Of a stretch of DNA of 10,255 nt, positions 1-7,192 are shown piece by piece. The position numbers were made by a program, and so were the translations under genes. The notes under the pieces were generated by a model. It was not told the origin of the DNA. It made no database searches and was given only the letters and a program-made list of their open reading frames with translations. Origin of the DNA: Vulcanimicrobiota bacterium (GTDB lineage: Bacteria; Vulcanimicrobiota; Vulcanimicrobiia; Vulcanimicrobiales; Vulcanimicrobiaceae); assembly GCA_019245275.1 (NCBI GenBank), contig JAFARW010000002.1, positions 1 to 10,255 on the forward strand. The letters run 5' to 3'. Position 1 is the stretch's first letter. Each line of letters begins with the position of its first letter.

Positions 1-236
1 TGCAATTCACTTTGGAGACCGGGCGGACGCACCAGATTCGCGTCCACATGTCGGCCCTCGGCCATCCATTGATCAACGATCCCCTATACGGCCGCACCGA
101 TCATCGCTTTGCATTGCCCGGTCAAGCACTACACGCATGGCGGTTACGTTTCCGCCATCCGATCACTCGCGAGGCGATGGAATTCGAAGTGCCGCCGCCA
201 GAGGAATATCGACTCGCAAAGCAGCTCCTGCGGTGA
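1..236 (+). CDS. RluA/RluD-family 23S rRNA pseudouridine synthase, C-terminal fragment
   Basis: This is the last 77 codons of a pseudouridine synthase that isomerises uridine to pseudouridine in rRNA. The reading frame enters from the left edge (first complete codon at position 3) and stops at TGA 234-236. The fragment opens with LETGRTHQIRVH, the diagnostic RluA/RluD block. It continues with GHPLINDPLYG and then an ALHAWRLRFRHP stretch, which is the usual C-terminal end of the family. The catalytic-Asp block (HRLD) and any S4 domain lie left of the window, so paralogue assignment (RluD, RluA or RluC) is not possible. The TTG at 12 sits inside the conserved block and is not a start. The stop overlaps the GTG start of tgt (GTGA at 233-236), so the two genes are probably cotranscribed and translationally coupled. 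Family assignment is very secure. Confidence 0.93.
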   Translation, partial: QFTLETGRTHQIRVHMSALGHPLINDPLYGRTDHRFALPGQALHAWRLRFRHPITREAMEFEVPPPEEYRLAKQLLR

Positions 237-1339
237 GCCACTTTTCTGTTCTAGCGCGCGACCACGCGGCGCGTCGGGGAACCTTGCAGATGGAGCACGG
301 CACGGTAGAGACGCCGGCGTTCATGCCGGTCGGCACTGCGGGGACGGTCAAAGCATTGACGCCGTCCGATCTGCGCGAGATCGGCACGCAGATCGTTCTT
401 GGAAACGCGTATCATCTGTGGCTGCGCCCCGGCGCCGACGTGATCGTGCGTGCCGGCGGCCTACACGCGTTCATGGCGTGGGACGGACCGATTCTGATGG
501 ATAGTGGCGGCTTTCAAGTCTTCAGTTTAGAAGCGCTGAGGAAAATTGATGACGACGGCGTCACGTTCGCCTCGCACCTCGACGGAACCACACACCGTTT
601 CACGCCTGAAAGCATAACCGCATTTGAGGAAGCGCTGGGTGTGGATGTTGGGATGGTGTTGGACGTTTGCGTAAAGCTGCCGGCCACGACCGCCGAGCTC
701 GCATCCGCCGTCGACCTGACGACGCGCTGGGCAGAGAAAGCGCGTGCGGCACGGCAGCGTCCGCAGACGGCGCTTTTCGGCATTCAGCAAGGCGGTTTAG
801 ACGAGCATCTGCGTAGACGCAGCGCTGCGCAACTCGTTGCCCTCGACTTCGATGGTTATGCAATCGGCGGACTGTCGGTCGGCGAGACACGCGCGCAAAT
901 GTACGAGACCGCGCGGCTTTCCGCGGGACTGCTGCCCGAAGAGAAGCCGCGTTATCTGATGGGCGTCGGCACCGTTGCTGACGTCGTTGTTGCGGTCGAT
1001 TGCGGCATCGATCTTTTCGACTGCGTCTACCCGACTCGCTGCGGCCGCAACGGCCGCGCGCTAAGCCGCTCCGGTGAACTCAACATCCGCAATGCGGAGT
1101 ATCGATACGATTACGCGCCGCTCGATCGCGCCTGCTCGTGTTCGGTTTGCAAGACGTTTTCCCGCGCTTACCTCTCACATCTCAGCCGCGCGAACGAGAT
1201 GCTCGGCGGGCGGCTGCTTTCGTATCACAATGTCGCCGTGCTCAACACGCTCTTAGAGGAAGCGCGCGGCGCTATCAACGATGGCCGCTGGGAAAAATTT
1301 CGAGAGGAAACGCTTGCCGGCACCAAACTGTCACGCTGA
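233..1339 (+). CDS. tgt: tRNA-guanine(34) transglycosylase (queuine/preQ1 base exchange)
   Basis: Tgt replaces guanine-34 of tRNA-Asn, -Asp, -His and -Tyr with preQ1, the committed step of queuosine tRNA modification. From GTG 233 the protein is 368 aa, close to the E. coli length. Visible motifs are MDSGGFQVFSL with the general-base Asp at residue 90, FGIQQGG at 182-188, GGLSVGE at 212-218, and LFDCVYPTR with the nucleophile Asp at 263. The zinc site is Cys301, Cys303, Cys306 and His332, with the exact 26-residue Cys-to-His spacing of the family. I chose the GTG start because it gives the normal N-terminus (SVLARDHAARRGTLQ) and overlaps the upstream stop; the frame stays open back to 137, but that extension lies inside the pseudouridine synthase gene. 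No good ribosome binding site precedes the GTG. Oddities: the base-pocket triplet reads D-V-C (144-146) where most bacterial enzymes have D-E-C, and the usual PTRNARNG reads PTRCGRNG. The active-site residues are otherwise intact, so the enzyme is probably functional. Confidence 0.96.
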   Translation: MSHFSVLARDHAARRGTLQMEHGTVETPAFMPVGTAGTVKALTPSDLREIGTQIVLGNAYHLWLRPGADVIVRAGGLHAFMAWDGPILMDSGGFQVFSLEALRKIDDDGVTFASHLDGTTHRFTPESITAFEEALGVDVGMVLDVCVKLPATTAELASAVDLTTRWAEKARAARQRPQTALFGIQQGGLDEHLRRRSAAQLVALDFDGYAIGGLSVGETRAQMYETARLSAGLLPEEKPRYLMGVGTVADVVVAVDCGIDLFDCVYPTRCGRNGRALSRSGELNIRNAEYRYDYAPLDRACSCSVCKTFSRAYLSHLSRANEMLGGRLLSYHNVAVLNTLLEEARGAINDGRWEKFREETLAGTKLSR

Positions 1340-4123
1340 CACGCGCTTATCGAGCGCGCGGACGATTTCCGCGCAGTGCTCGCAGAGCGTCGGATGATCC
1401 GGATCGGTCCCGAGGATCAAAACTTTCCAACAGCGCGCACACTTACCGCCCTCGGCGGGCCGAAGGGCCGCGACCCGCGCTTCATCCTTGCCGTCCACCT
1501 TCTTTAATTCCAGCGCTGAAACGACGAGCGCCTCACGCAGATCGTCGCCGTATTCACGCAGGTGGTCGAACATCGCCCCGCCGGCTTCCACGATCGCGCT
1601 TGCTTCGTAATCACGGACGCCTTCATTTGCAGCGACTTGCGATCGCATTGCGCGAACCGCCCGCCAGACATTCAACATTTCCTGATCCGGCGTTCCGATC
1701 TTCGGAGGCTCGAGATCGAATACGCTCTCGAAATCGCCGCGCAGCGGCGCGGGCACAAATTGCCATGCTTCCTCCGCTGTAAAAGAAAGCAACGGCGCAA
1801 GCACCCGCAAGAAGAGTCCTAAGATGTACCAGAGCGCGCTTTGCGCGCTGCGCCGGCGCGCTGAATCGGGCAGCTCGGTGTAGAGCGGATCCTTGAGCGC
1901 ATCGAGATAGAAACTCGAAAGATCCTCGCCTTCGAATGCGAGGATCGAGAGGTAGGCGTCGTGCAGATTGAACAGGCCATATTGCTCTCTCACTCGCTCG
2001 TACCACGCATCCGCGACGCAGCAGGCGGCGCGATCGAAGAGGTGCATCCGGCTGCGCGGCACGGCCATCTCCGGTAGAAAATCGCTCAGCACCGAGAGTA
2101 AAAAGCGCACGCGATATCGGATGTTGCGGTAAACGCGTCCGACTTGTTCGATCAGCCCACTGCCGAAACGAACATCATCGACGTACTCGACTGAAGCCGC
2201 CCACAACCGTAGGACGTCGGCCCCGAATTTCTCGATCGCATCGTCCGCCGCGATGTAGTTACCGAGTGACTTGGACATCGCGTGCCCCTCCGCGTCATTG
2301 ACCCACCCGTTTTTGATCACGTGTTTATAGGGCGGCGCATGCTTGATCGCAATCGCAGTCACGAGAGAGCTACGGAACCAGCCACGATACTGATCGCCGC
2401 CTTCAACGACGACATCGGATGGCCACGGCATTCCGTCGCGTCCGAGTACTGCCAAATGTGTCACACCGGATTCGAACCAGATGTCGACGATGTTCTTCTC
2501 TTTTTCGAATCGCGTTGATTTGCAATGCGGGCATGCAAAATCGGCCGGCAGAAATGTTTTGACGTCGTCGCGATACCATGCATCGGCACCGCTAGCGCGA
2601 AAGCGTTCCGCCGCCAATCGAGCGACGTCCGGCGAGAGAATCGATTCGTCGCATTCCAAGCAGACGACCGCGGGAATCGGCGTTCCCCACATCCGCTGGC
2701 GTGAGATGCACCACTCGGGGTGGTTTTCGATCATTTGCGTGATGCGGGCTTGACCCCATGTTGGCGTCCAGCCGACATCGGGAACTGCGCTGAGCGTACG
2801 CGCTCGTAAGCGGTTTTGATCCATGGCGATGAACCACTGCGCCGTGGCGCGGAAGATCACGGGATTGTGACAACGCCAGCAATGCGGATACGAGTGCGTG
2901 AATTCGGCTGCCGAAACGAGCGCGCCGCGCTCGCGCAGGTCCGCGATGATGCGCACGTTTGCATCGAAGACCTGCATGCCGGCATACGCCCCACCTTCCG
3001 CGGTAAAGTGGCCGCGCGCGTCGACCGGCATGATGATCGGCAGATTGTATTTGAGTCCGGTTTCGAAGTCGTCGGCACCGTGGCCGGGCGCCGTGTGCAC
3101 TGCTCCCGTCCCGGTTTCTAAGTCCACATAATCGGCAAGAACGATCTGCGAATCACGATCGAGCAGCGGATGGCGCACGGCTGCATCATCGAGATCCTTC
3201 CCGCCCCTCGTCGCTAGCGTGCGCAATTTGATGCCGCCGAACTGCGCCTCTACCTCGTTCAATCGTGACGAGGCCGCGATAACGAGTTCCGAACCGCTTT
3301 CGGCGAGACTATATTCCGCGTCGGGACGAAGCGCGATCGCCGCATTGCCCGGCAAAGTCCAGGGGGTCGTCGTCCAGATCAGAACGGAAAGCGGTTTTTC
3401 GTCAACATTCGGATTGCCAAAGCGTTCGAGCAGCTCTTTGCGCTGTTGCGCGTCCGCGAAAAAACGCACGTAAATCGAGGGCGAGACACGCATCGCGTAT
3501 TCGATCTCCGCTTCGGCCAGTGCCGTTTCATCGTGAATGCACCACAACGTGGAACGCAAGCCCTTATAGATCTGATTTTGCGCGGCGAGCTCGGCCAGCG
3601 CCTCGACAATCGTCGCTTCGTACTCCGGATCGATCGTGCGATATGGATGATCGAACTCCCCGAAACAACCCATGCGCAGGCGTGAAGTGCGCTGTACGTC
3701 GAGCCAATGCAACGCTCGCTCTTTGCAGCGCGCACGCAGCTCGATGGGATCGATCTCGTGAAAATCTTCGATCGCGAGATGGCGGAGCGTCTCGAGCTCG
3801 ATTGGCAGCCCGTGCATGTCCCAGCCCGGTACGAACTTCGCCCACCGGCCCTCAAGCAACGCGATCTTGACGAAGATATCCTTGAGCACCATGTTCAAAA
3901 AGTGTCCCATGTGCAACTCGCCGTTCGCATACGGTGGGCCGTCGTGCAGGATCCATGGCGCATTCTCGGCGTTGTGCGCTAAGCGCCGCCCGTACGTATC
4001 GTGCTCTCGCCACCACCGCACGCGGTGCGGCTCGCGCTTGGGCAGATCGGCGCGCATCGGAAACGCCGTCTGCGGCAGATTCAGCGTGTCGCGATAGTCG
4101 CGTTCGTCCTTAGGCGCGGACAA
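1331..4123 (-). CDS. ileS: Isoleucyl-tRNA synthetase, bacterial zinc-containing type
   Basis: This class Ia synthetase charges tRNA-Ile with isoleucine and edits misactivated valine. From the TTG at 4123 it is 930 aa (E. coli has 938). The N-terminus (YRDTLNLPQTAFPMRADLPKREP) aligns with the conserved family opening. Next come GPPYANGELHMGH with the HIGH signature as HMGH (71-74), the CP1 editing domain with WTTTPWTLPGN near 250 and GTGAVHTAPGHG near 337-348, EGGDQYRGW (574-582), and the KMSKS loop as AMSKS (615-619), which retains the important second lysine. There are two Cys-pair sites: CLEC 488-491 with CPHC 531-534, and a C-terminal zinc module CARC 895-898 with CEHC 914-917, typical of bacterial IleRS. 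The start is inferred: the open frame extends to 4237 inside csaB, but only the TTG gives the family N-terminus; the next Met (residue 23) would remove conserved residues. The gene overlaps the csaB stop by 14 bp, so translation is likely coupled. Its 3' end overlaps tgt by 9 bp. Confidence 0.97.
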   Translation of the reverse strand: MSAPKDERDYRDTLNLPQTAFPMRADLPKREPHRVRWWREHDTYGRRLAHNAENAPWILHDGPPYANGELHMGHFLNMVLKDIFVKIALLEGRWAKFVPGWDMHGLPIELETLRHLAIEDFHEIDPIELRARCKERALHWLDVQRTSRLRMGCFGEFDHPYRTIDPEYEATIVEALAELAAQNQIYKGLRSTLWCIHDETALAEAEIEYAMRVSPSIYVRFFADAQQRKELLERFGNPNVDEKPLSVLIWTTTPWTLPGNAAIALRPDAEYSLAESGSELVIAASSRLNEVEAQFGGIKLRTLATRGGKDLDDAAVRHPLLDRDSQIVLADYVDLETGTGAVHTAPGHGADDFETGLKYNLPIIMPVDARGHFTAEGGAYAGMQVFDANVRIIADLRERGALVSAAEFTHSYPHCWRCHNPVIFRATAQWFIAMDQNRLRARTLSAVPDVGWTPTWGQARITQMIENHPEWCISRQRMWGTPIPAVVCLECDESILSPDVARLAAERFRASGADAWYRDDVKTFLPADFACPHCKSTRFEKEKNIVDIWFESGVTHLAVLGRDGMPWPSDVVVEGGDQYRGWFRSSLVTAIAIKHAPPYKHVIKNGWVNDAEGHAMSKSLGNYIAADDAIEKFGADVLRLWAASVEYVDDVRFGSGLIEQVGRVYRNIRYRVRFLLSVLSDFLPEMAVPRSRMHLFDRAACCVADAWYERVREQYGLFNLHDAYLSILAFEGEDLSSFYLDALKDPLYTELPDSARRRSAQSALWYILGLFLRVLAPLLSFTAEEAWQFVPAPLRGDFESVFDLEPPKIGTPDQEMLNVWRAVRAMRSQVAANEGVRDYEASAIVEAGGAMFDHLREYGDDLREALVVSALELKKVDGKDEARVAALRPAEGGKCARCWKVLILGTDPDHPTLCEHCAEIVRALDKRVSA
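1342..1358 (+). terminator. Possible short hairpin just past tgt stop
   Basis: CGCGCT (1342-1347) and AGCGCG (1353-1358) form a perfect 6-bp GC-rich stem with a 5-base loop, beginning two bases after the tgt stop codon. No T-run follows, so it is not a canonical intrinsic terminator. It also lies inside the last codons of ileS on the other strand, so coding constraint or chance in GC-rich sequence could explain it. It is the only candidate I see for ending tgt transcription. Confidence 0.2.
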
Positions 4124-5192
4124 GCTCGTCCAGCACTTCGAAGTTGCGTTCCGCCAAGCGCCGCATCTCCTGTGCGTGCGAACGCACCGAAGTCGCCAGC
4201 GTTTCACGCTCGTTCCACAATCGATCGACGAGCGCATCGACGTCGCGCTCTACGAACGACCGCGGCGCATCGCTTTGCCAAAGCGCCGGCAACGGGTAGG
4301 CGATATCATCGCAGAGCGCGCTGACTTTCGGATCGTAAGCGACCGCGAGGAACGGCACACCATACCGGATCGCAAAAATCAGCGCGTGCAAGCGCATTCC
4401 AATGACCGCAAAAGCGCCGCGAATCAGCGCGCAGGCGGTGCCGATGTCCGTCAGCGGCAACAGGACCGGGCTCGATTTGCACTTGCGAATGAGCGTCGTC
4501 GCGGACTGTGCATCTTCCAATCCACCGAGTGGTAAGAAAGCGACATGAGCGTGGTGCACGTTCGCCAACCGATCAACCGCACGTGCGATCGCGCGAGCCG
4601 CGTTTTGAAAGCCGGGCGATTTGCGCACGGCGACCAGGACGAGCGGCGCGCTGGTATCGACGCCATGGGCAGTAAGATCGATCGTCGCCTCATCGTCGTA
4701 CAGGAATACTGGATCGGCGGTCCGCTCGATCGGCAAATCATGGACCAAGGACGAAAGCAGCTGCTTCGAGCGTTCATCGCGCACGGTTGCGCGACTCGTC
4801 CCCTTGCACCACTGCTGCACGACCCTCTTTCCGAAGAAGTCGAGCGGCCCAATCGACTGCGCAAAGATCATCGACTTGCGTCGCGCCTTATTTGCGGCGC
4901 GCAGGATGCCCGCGTAGTACAGCAGGCTGCGCAGGCTAGTCGCATTCTGCAGCAGGCCGCCACCGCCTGAGAGGACGACATCCGCACGGCCGATCGCTTC
5001 ACGCACCGCGCCGAACTGCGCTCGCGGAGTTGACCGCACGCCAAGTTCGTGCGCAGTCAACTCGGGATGCGCCGAAAGAATGTCGACGCCGGCATACGGG
5101 TATCTACGCCGCAGCTCTGAAACGATCACCCGTGCCAGCGCTTCGTCGCCGAGGTTGCCGAAGCCATAGTAGCCGCTAAGCAGGAACTGCAC
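4110..5192 (-). CDS. csaB: CsaB-type polysaccharide pyruvyl transferase
   Basis: CsaB homologues transfer an enolpyruvyl group from PEP to a secondary cell-wall polysaccharide, making the ketal-pyruvate ligand recognised by SLH domains of S-layer or outer-membrane-anchoring proteins. The 360-aa protein starts at GTG 5192 with LLSGYYGFGNLGDEA (4-18), the hallmark of the family. It continues with SGGGGLLQNAT (75-85), FAQSIGPL (110-117), TVRDERS (136-142), a central ADPVFLYDD segment, and in the C-terminal half GMRLHALIFAI followed by YGVPFLAVAYDPKVSAL. This is the full set expected for a cytoplasmic GT-B-like pyruvyl transferase, with no signal peptide. The start overlaps the end of the DUF5693 gene by 17 bp and the end overlaps ileS by 14 bp, so it is embedded in an operon. 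The DUF5693 neighbour supports CsaB rather than an exopolysaccharide ketal transferase such as WcaK or ExoV. The substrate polymer cannot be read from the sequence. Confidence 0.92.
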   Translation of the reverse strand: MQFLLSGYYGFGNLGDEALARVIVSELRRRYPYAGVDILSAHPELTAHELGVRSTPRAQFGAVREAIGRADVVLSGGGGLLQNATSLRSLLYYAGILRAANKARRKSMIFAQSIGPLDFFGKRVVQQWCKGTSRATVRDERSKQLLSSLVHDLPIERTADPVFLYDDEATIDLTAHGVDTSAPLVLVAVRKSPGFQNAARAIARAVDRLANVHHAHVAFLPLGGLEDAQSATTLIRKCKSSPVLLPLTDIGTACALIRGAFAVIGMRLHALIFAIRYGVPFLAVAYDPKVSALCDDIAYPLPALWQSDAPRSFVERDVDALVDRLWNERETLATSVRSHAQEMRRLAERNFEVLDELVRA

Positions 5193-7191
5193 GGCGCTTT
5201 ACGGCTTCGCGCGCGGCGAAAAGCGCTCGATAGATGACGATCGCGAGCGCGCCGATGATGCATCCGATAATCGCCGCATTGAAGACGCGCAGCAGCGATA
5301 CGACGAGCGGCGTGTGCAAGTGGGAGAAGGTGTCGATGATATCGCCGATTCCGACGCCGATGCCGATCGCCAGCAGCCATCCGATCGCGCGCCGATGCGC
5401 AAGCAGAAGTGCAGGCACGAGCATCATCAGCGGAAAGCCGACGAGAAATTCCTTGAATCGCGGCCGCACGGTCAGCAAAGACGTCAGGCCTGAGCGCAGC
5501 GAGAGTTCGAATGAAGACGGCGCAATATCAGTTTGATTTCCGCTGCGCGTGATCACCAGCGCCGCCGCCACCAGGATCAGAAAGCCTAAGATCAATTGGC
5601 CAACGCCGACGGGCGTAGAAAAAGCTGCGCGCGGGTTTTGAATTCGGGCGCCAAAGCGATCCGTAAAGAGATAGAGCAGCAGCGCAACAAGCGCCGGCAC
5701 GGCAAGCAGCGCTTTCACACCGCGAAAACGCTCGATCTCTTCCATCACGAGGGGCGAGCTCATCAGGCCGACGACGACGAGCGCACCTAGCAGTGCCACC
5801 CCCGTTGCAAGTGCAGTCCAATACAAGCCGCGCACGACTTGCGCGCCGGTCGATTGCGCGGGAGGCTCGGTAAATGCGCCACCGTAGACCCATACGGCTG
5901 CCGCAGCAAAAAGCAGCGCTCCCGCCAGCGCGATAATCGAGCGACCGAGGATATCGTGATGCGAGAGCAGACCGCCGGCGTAGATGATTATCGTCAATGC
6001 GTACGCGGCGATCGCGAGCCATAGCCGATAGAACCGCAGCGCAAAGAGCAACAGGACGAAAATTGATGGGACGCTCAGCGCTGCGATTCCGACGACGACT
6101 CGGTTATTTCCACGATAGAGCGGGACCGGCGACGCACGCCCTAACGTAAAGCCGCGCGCCCGCAAGCCATCTGCGATTTGGCGCACGAGTTCGACGTTCG
6201 TCTTCTCGATCGAGAGCGGTCCATATTGGTGTGCAAACGGTCGCAGGTAGACGACCCGAATGTTTCGCTCGCGGGCGCCGAGCAGATAGCGCGCGACGAT
6301 GTCATCGAAACTGAGCTTATCCTGCTCGAGCTTGGCGATGGCTTGCACGCGAACGGTCCGTCCCGGTATCAATTTCGCAAGCTCGTCGTTGCCTTTTTGA
6401 ATTTGATTTGGATCGTACGTTTCGATCGATCCAAACGTCAGGTTGCGCGCTTTCATGACGTCGGCCGTATCTCTGAGATGGTCGGGGAAACCGATGACCT
6501 GATTGCGCAACCCGAAAAAGACAACCGTTGAAATACGCGCTTGCCGGCGCAGCGTGTCAAACAGCGCCGCGATTTGCGGCGCCTCCAGACGTTCGTCATT
6601 CTGGAAGCGCGGGATTACCAAGAAGTTCAAGCGATGCGCAAGTTGCAACTGGCTCGTCGGGATCCCGAGGCCGACGCTGCCGAAGTAATCAAGCTGCGTG
6701 CGAATTGCGATGACCCATGGAGCAGACGCGTGGAGCAGACGCAGACTGCCGGGCGTGAAATGCAGCGGCAGCTCCTGCATGTAGCGCTCGAAGGTCGGGC
6801 GGTCGTAAACGAGCAGGTAGACTTCATCCTGCGCTATTCGGTGATTATGCACGAGCGCACTCAACGTCGGATCGGAGATTGAAGAAAGCCGCGCTGTCGA
6901 CAGCAGCGCGACGCCCGATGCGACGTACGCATTTTTATCGGTGCCGATGCTGGAGCCCAGTTCTTCTTGCAGCGCGAGCGAGGTGAGCCCGGCGCGCCGC
7001 AGTGCAACCAAGAACGCCTCGGGCCGATAGTTGTATGATCTCGCGAGGGTTAGGAAGTCATTGTAGTCCATCGCGATTTCGACACGACGCGTCGCTTGTT
7101 CGATGCGCGCGCGTTCGAACGCGACGAAAAGCGACGCAAGGAGCCCTATCAAAAGAATGAACGCGGCAATTCGCGTTCCGGTGCGCTGCAT
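5176..7191 (-). CDS. DUF5693 family multispan membrane protein, csaB partner
   Basis: This 671-aa membrane protein has a characteristic layout: a short basic N-terminus, one membrane anchor (about residues 8-25), a large domain of about 335 residues, then from about residue 363 a run of roughly eight or nine hydrophobic helices up to the C-terminus. The large domain begins with RVEIAMDYNDFLTLA and an AGLTSLALQEE segment. It also contains FLVIPRFQND, VVFFGLRNQVIGFPDHL and IRVVYLRPF, a TIM-barrel-like alternation of strands and helices that I recall as typical of DUF5693 proteins found beside csaB in Firmicutes. No function is established for the family to my knowledge. Its adjacency to csaB suggests a role in assembling, exporting or modifying the pyruvylated cell-wall polymer, and the large domain probably faces outside. 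I chose ATG 7191 because it sits 1 bp after the upstream stop (7193) and places a clean signal anchor at the N-terminus; the frame is open to 7272, but that extension lies within the permease gene. Confidence 0.8.
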   Translation of the reverse strand: MQRTGTRIAAFILLIGLLASLFVAFERARIEQATRRVEIAMDYNDFLTLARSYNYRPEAFLVALRRAGLTSLALQEELGSSIGTDKNAYVASGVALLSTARLSSISDPTLSALVHNHRIAQDEVYLLVYDRPTFERYMQELPLHFTPGSLRLLHASAPWVIAIRTQLDYFGSVGLGIPTSQLQLAHRLNFLVIPRFQNDERLEAPQIAALFDTLRRQARISTVVFFGLRNQVIGFPDHLRDTADVMKARNLTFGSIETYDPNQIQKGNDELAKLIPGRTVRVQAIAKLEQDKLSFDDIVARYLLGARERNIRVVYLRPFAHQYGPLSIEKTNVELVRQIADGLRARGFTLGRASPVPLYRGNNRVVVGIAALSVPSIFVLLLFALRFYRLWLAIAAYALTIIIYAGGLLSHHDILGRSIIALAGALLFAAAAVWVYGGAFTEPPAQSTGAQVVRGLYWTALATGVALLGALVVVGLMSSPLVMEEIERFRGVKALLAVPALVALLLYLFTDRFGARIQNPRAAFSTPVGVGQLILGFLILVAAALVITRSGNQTDIAPSSFELSLRSGLTSLLTVRPRFKEFLVGFPLMMLVPALLLAHRRAIGWLLAIGIGVGIGDIIDTFSHLHTPLVVSLLRVFNAAIIGCIIGALAIVIYRALFAAREAVKRRAVPA

Positions 7192-7192
7192 T

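Noticed and set aside
137..232. N-terminal extension of tgt
   Set aside because: The extra residues lie inside the upstream pseudouridine synthase and do not resemble Tgt. GTG at 233 gives the family length.
1138..1782. Plus-strand open frame of 214 codons across the tgt end and opposite ileS
   Set aside because: It overlaps well-supported genes, is Arg-rich without recognisable motifs and has no ribosome binding site.
4124..4237. N-terminal extension of ileS
   Set aside because: It is read within csaB and has no similarity to IleRS. The conserved IleRS opening begins right after the TTG at 4123.
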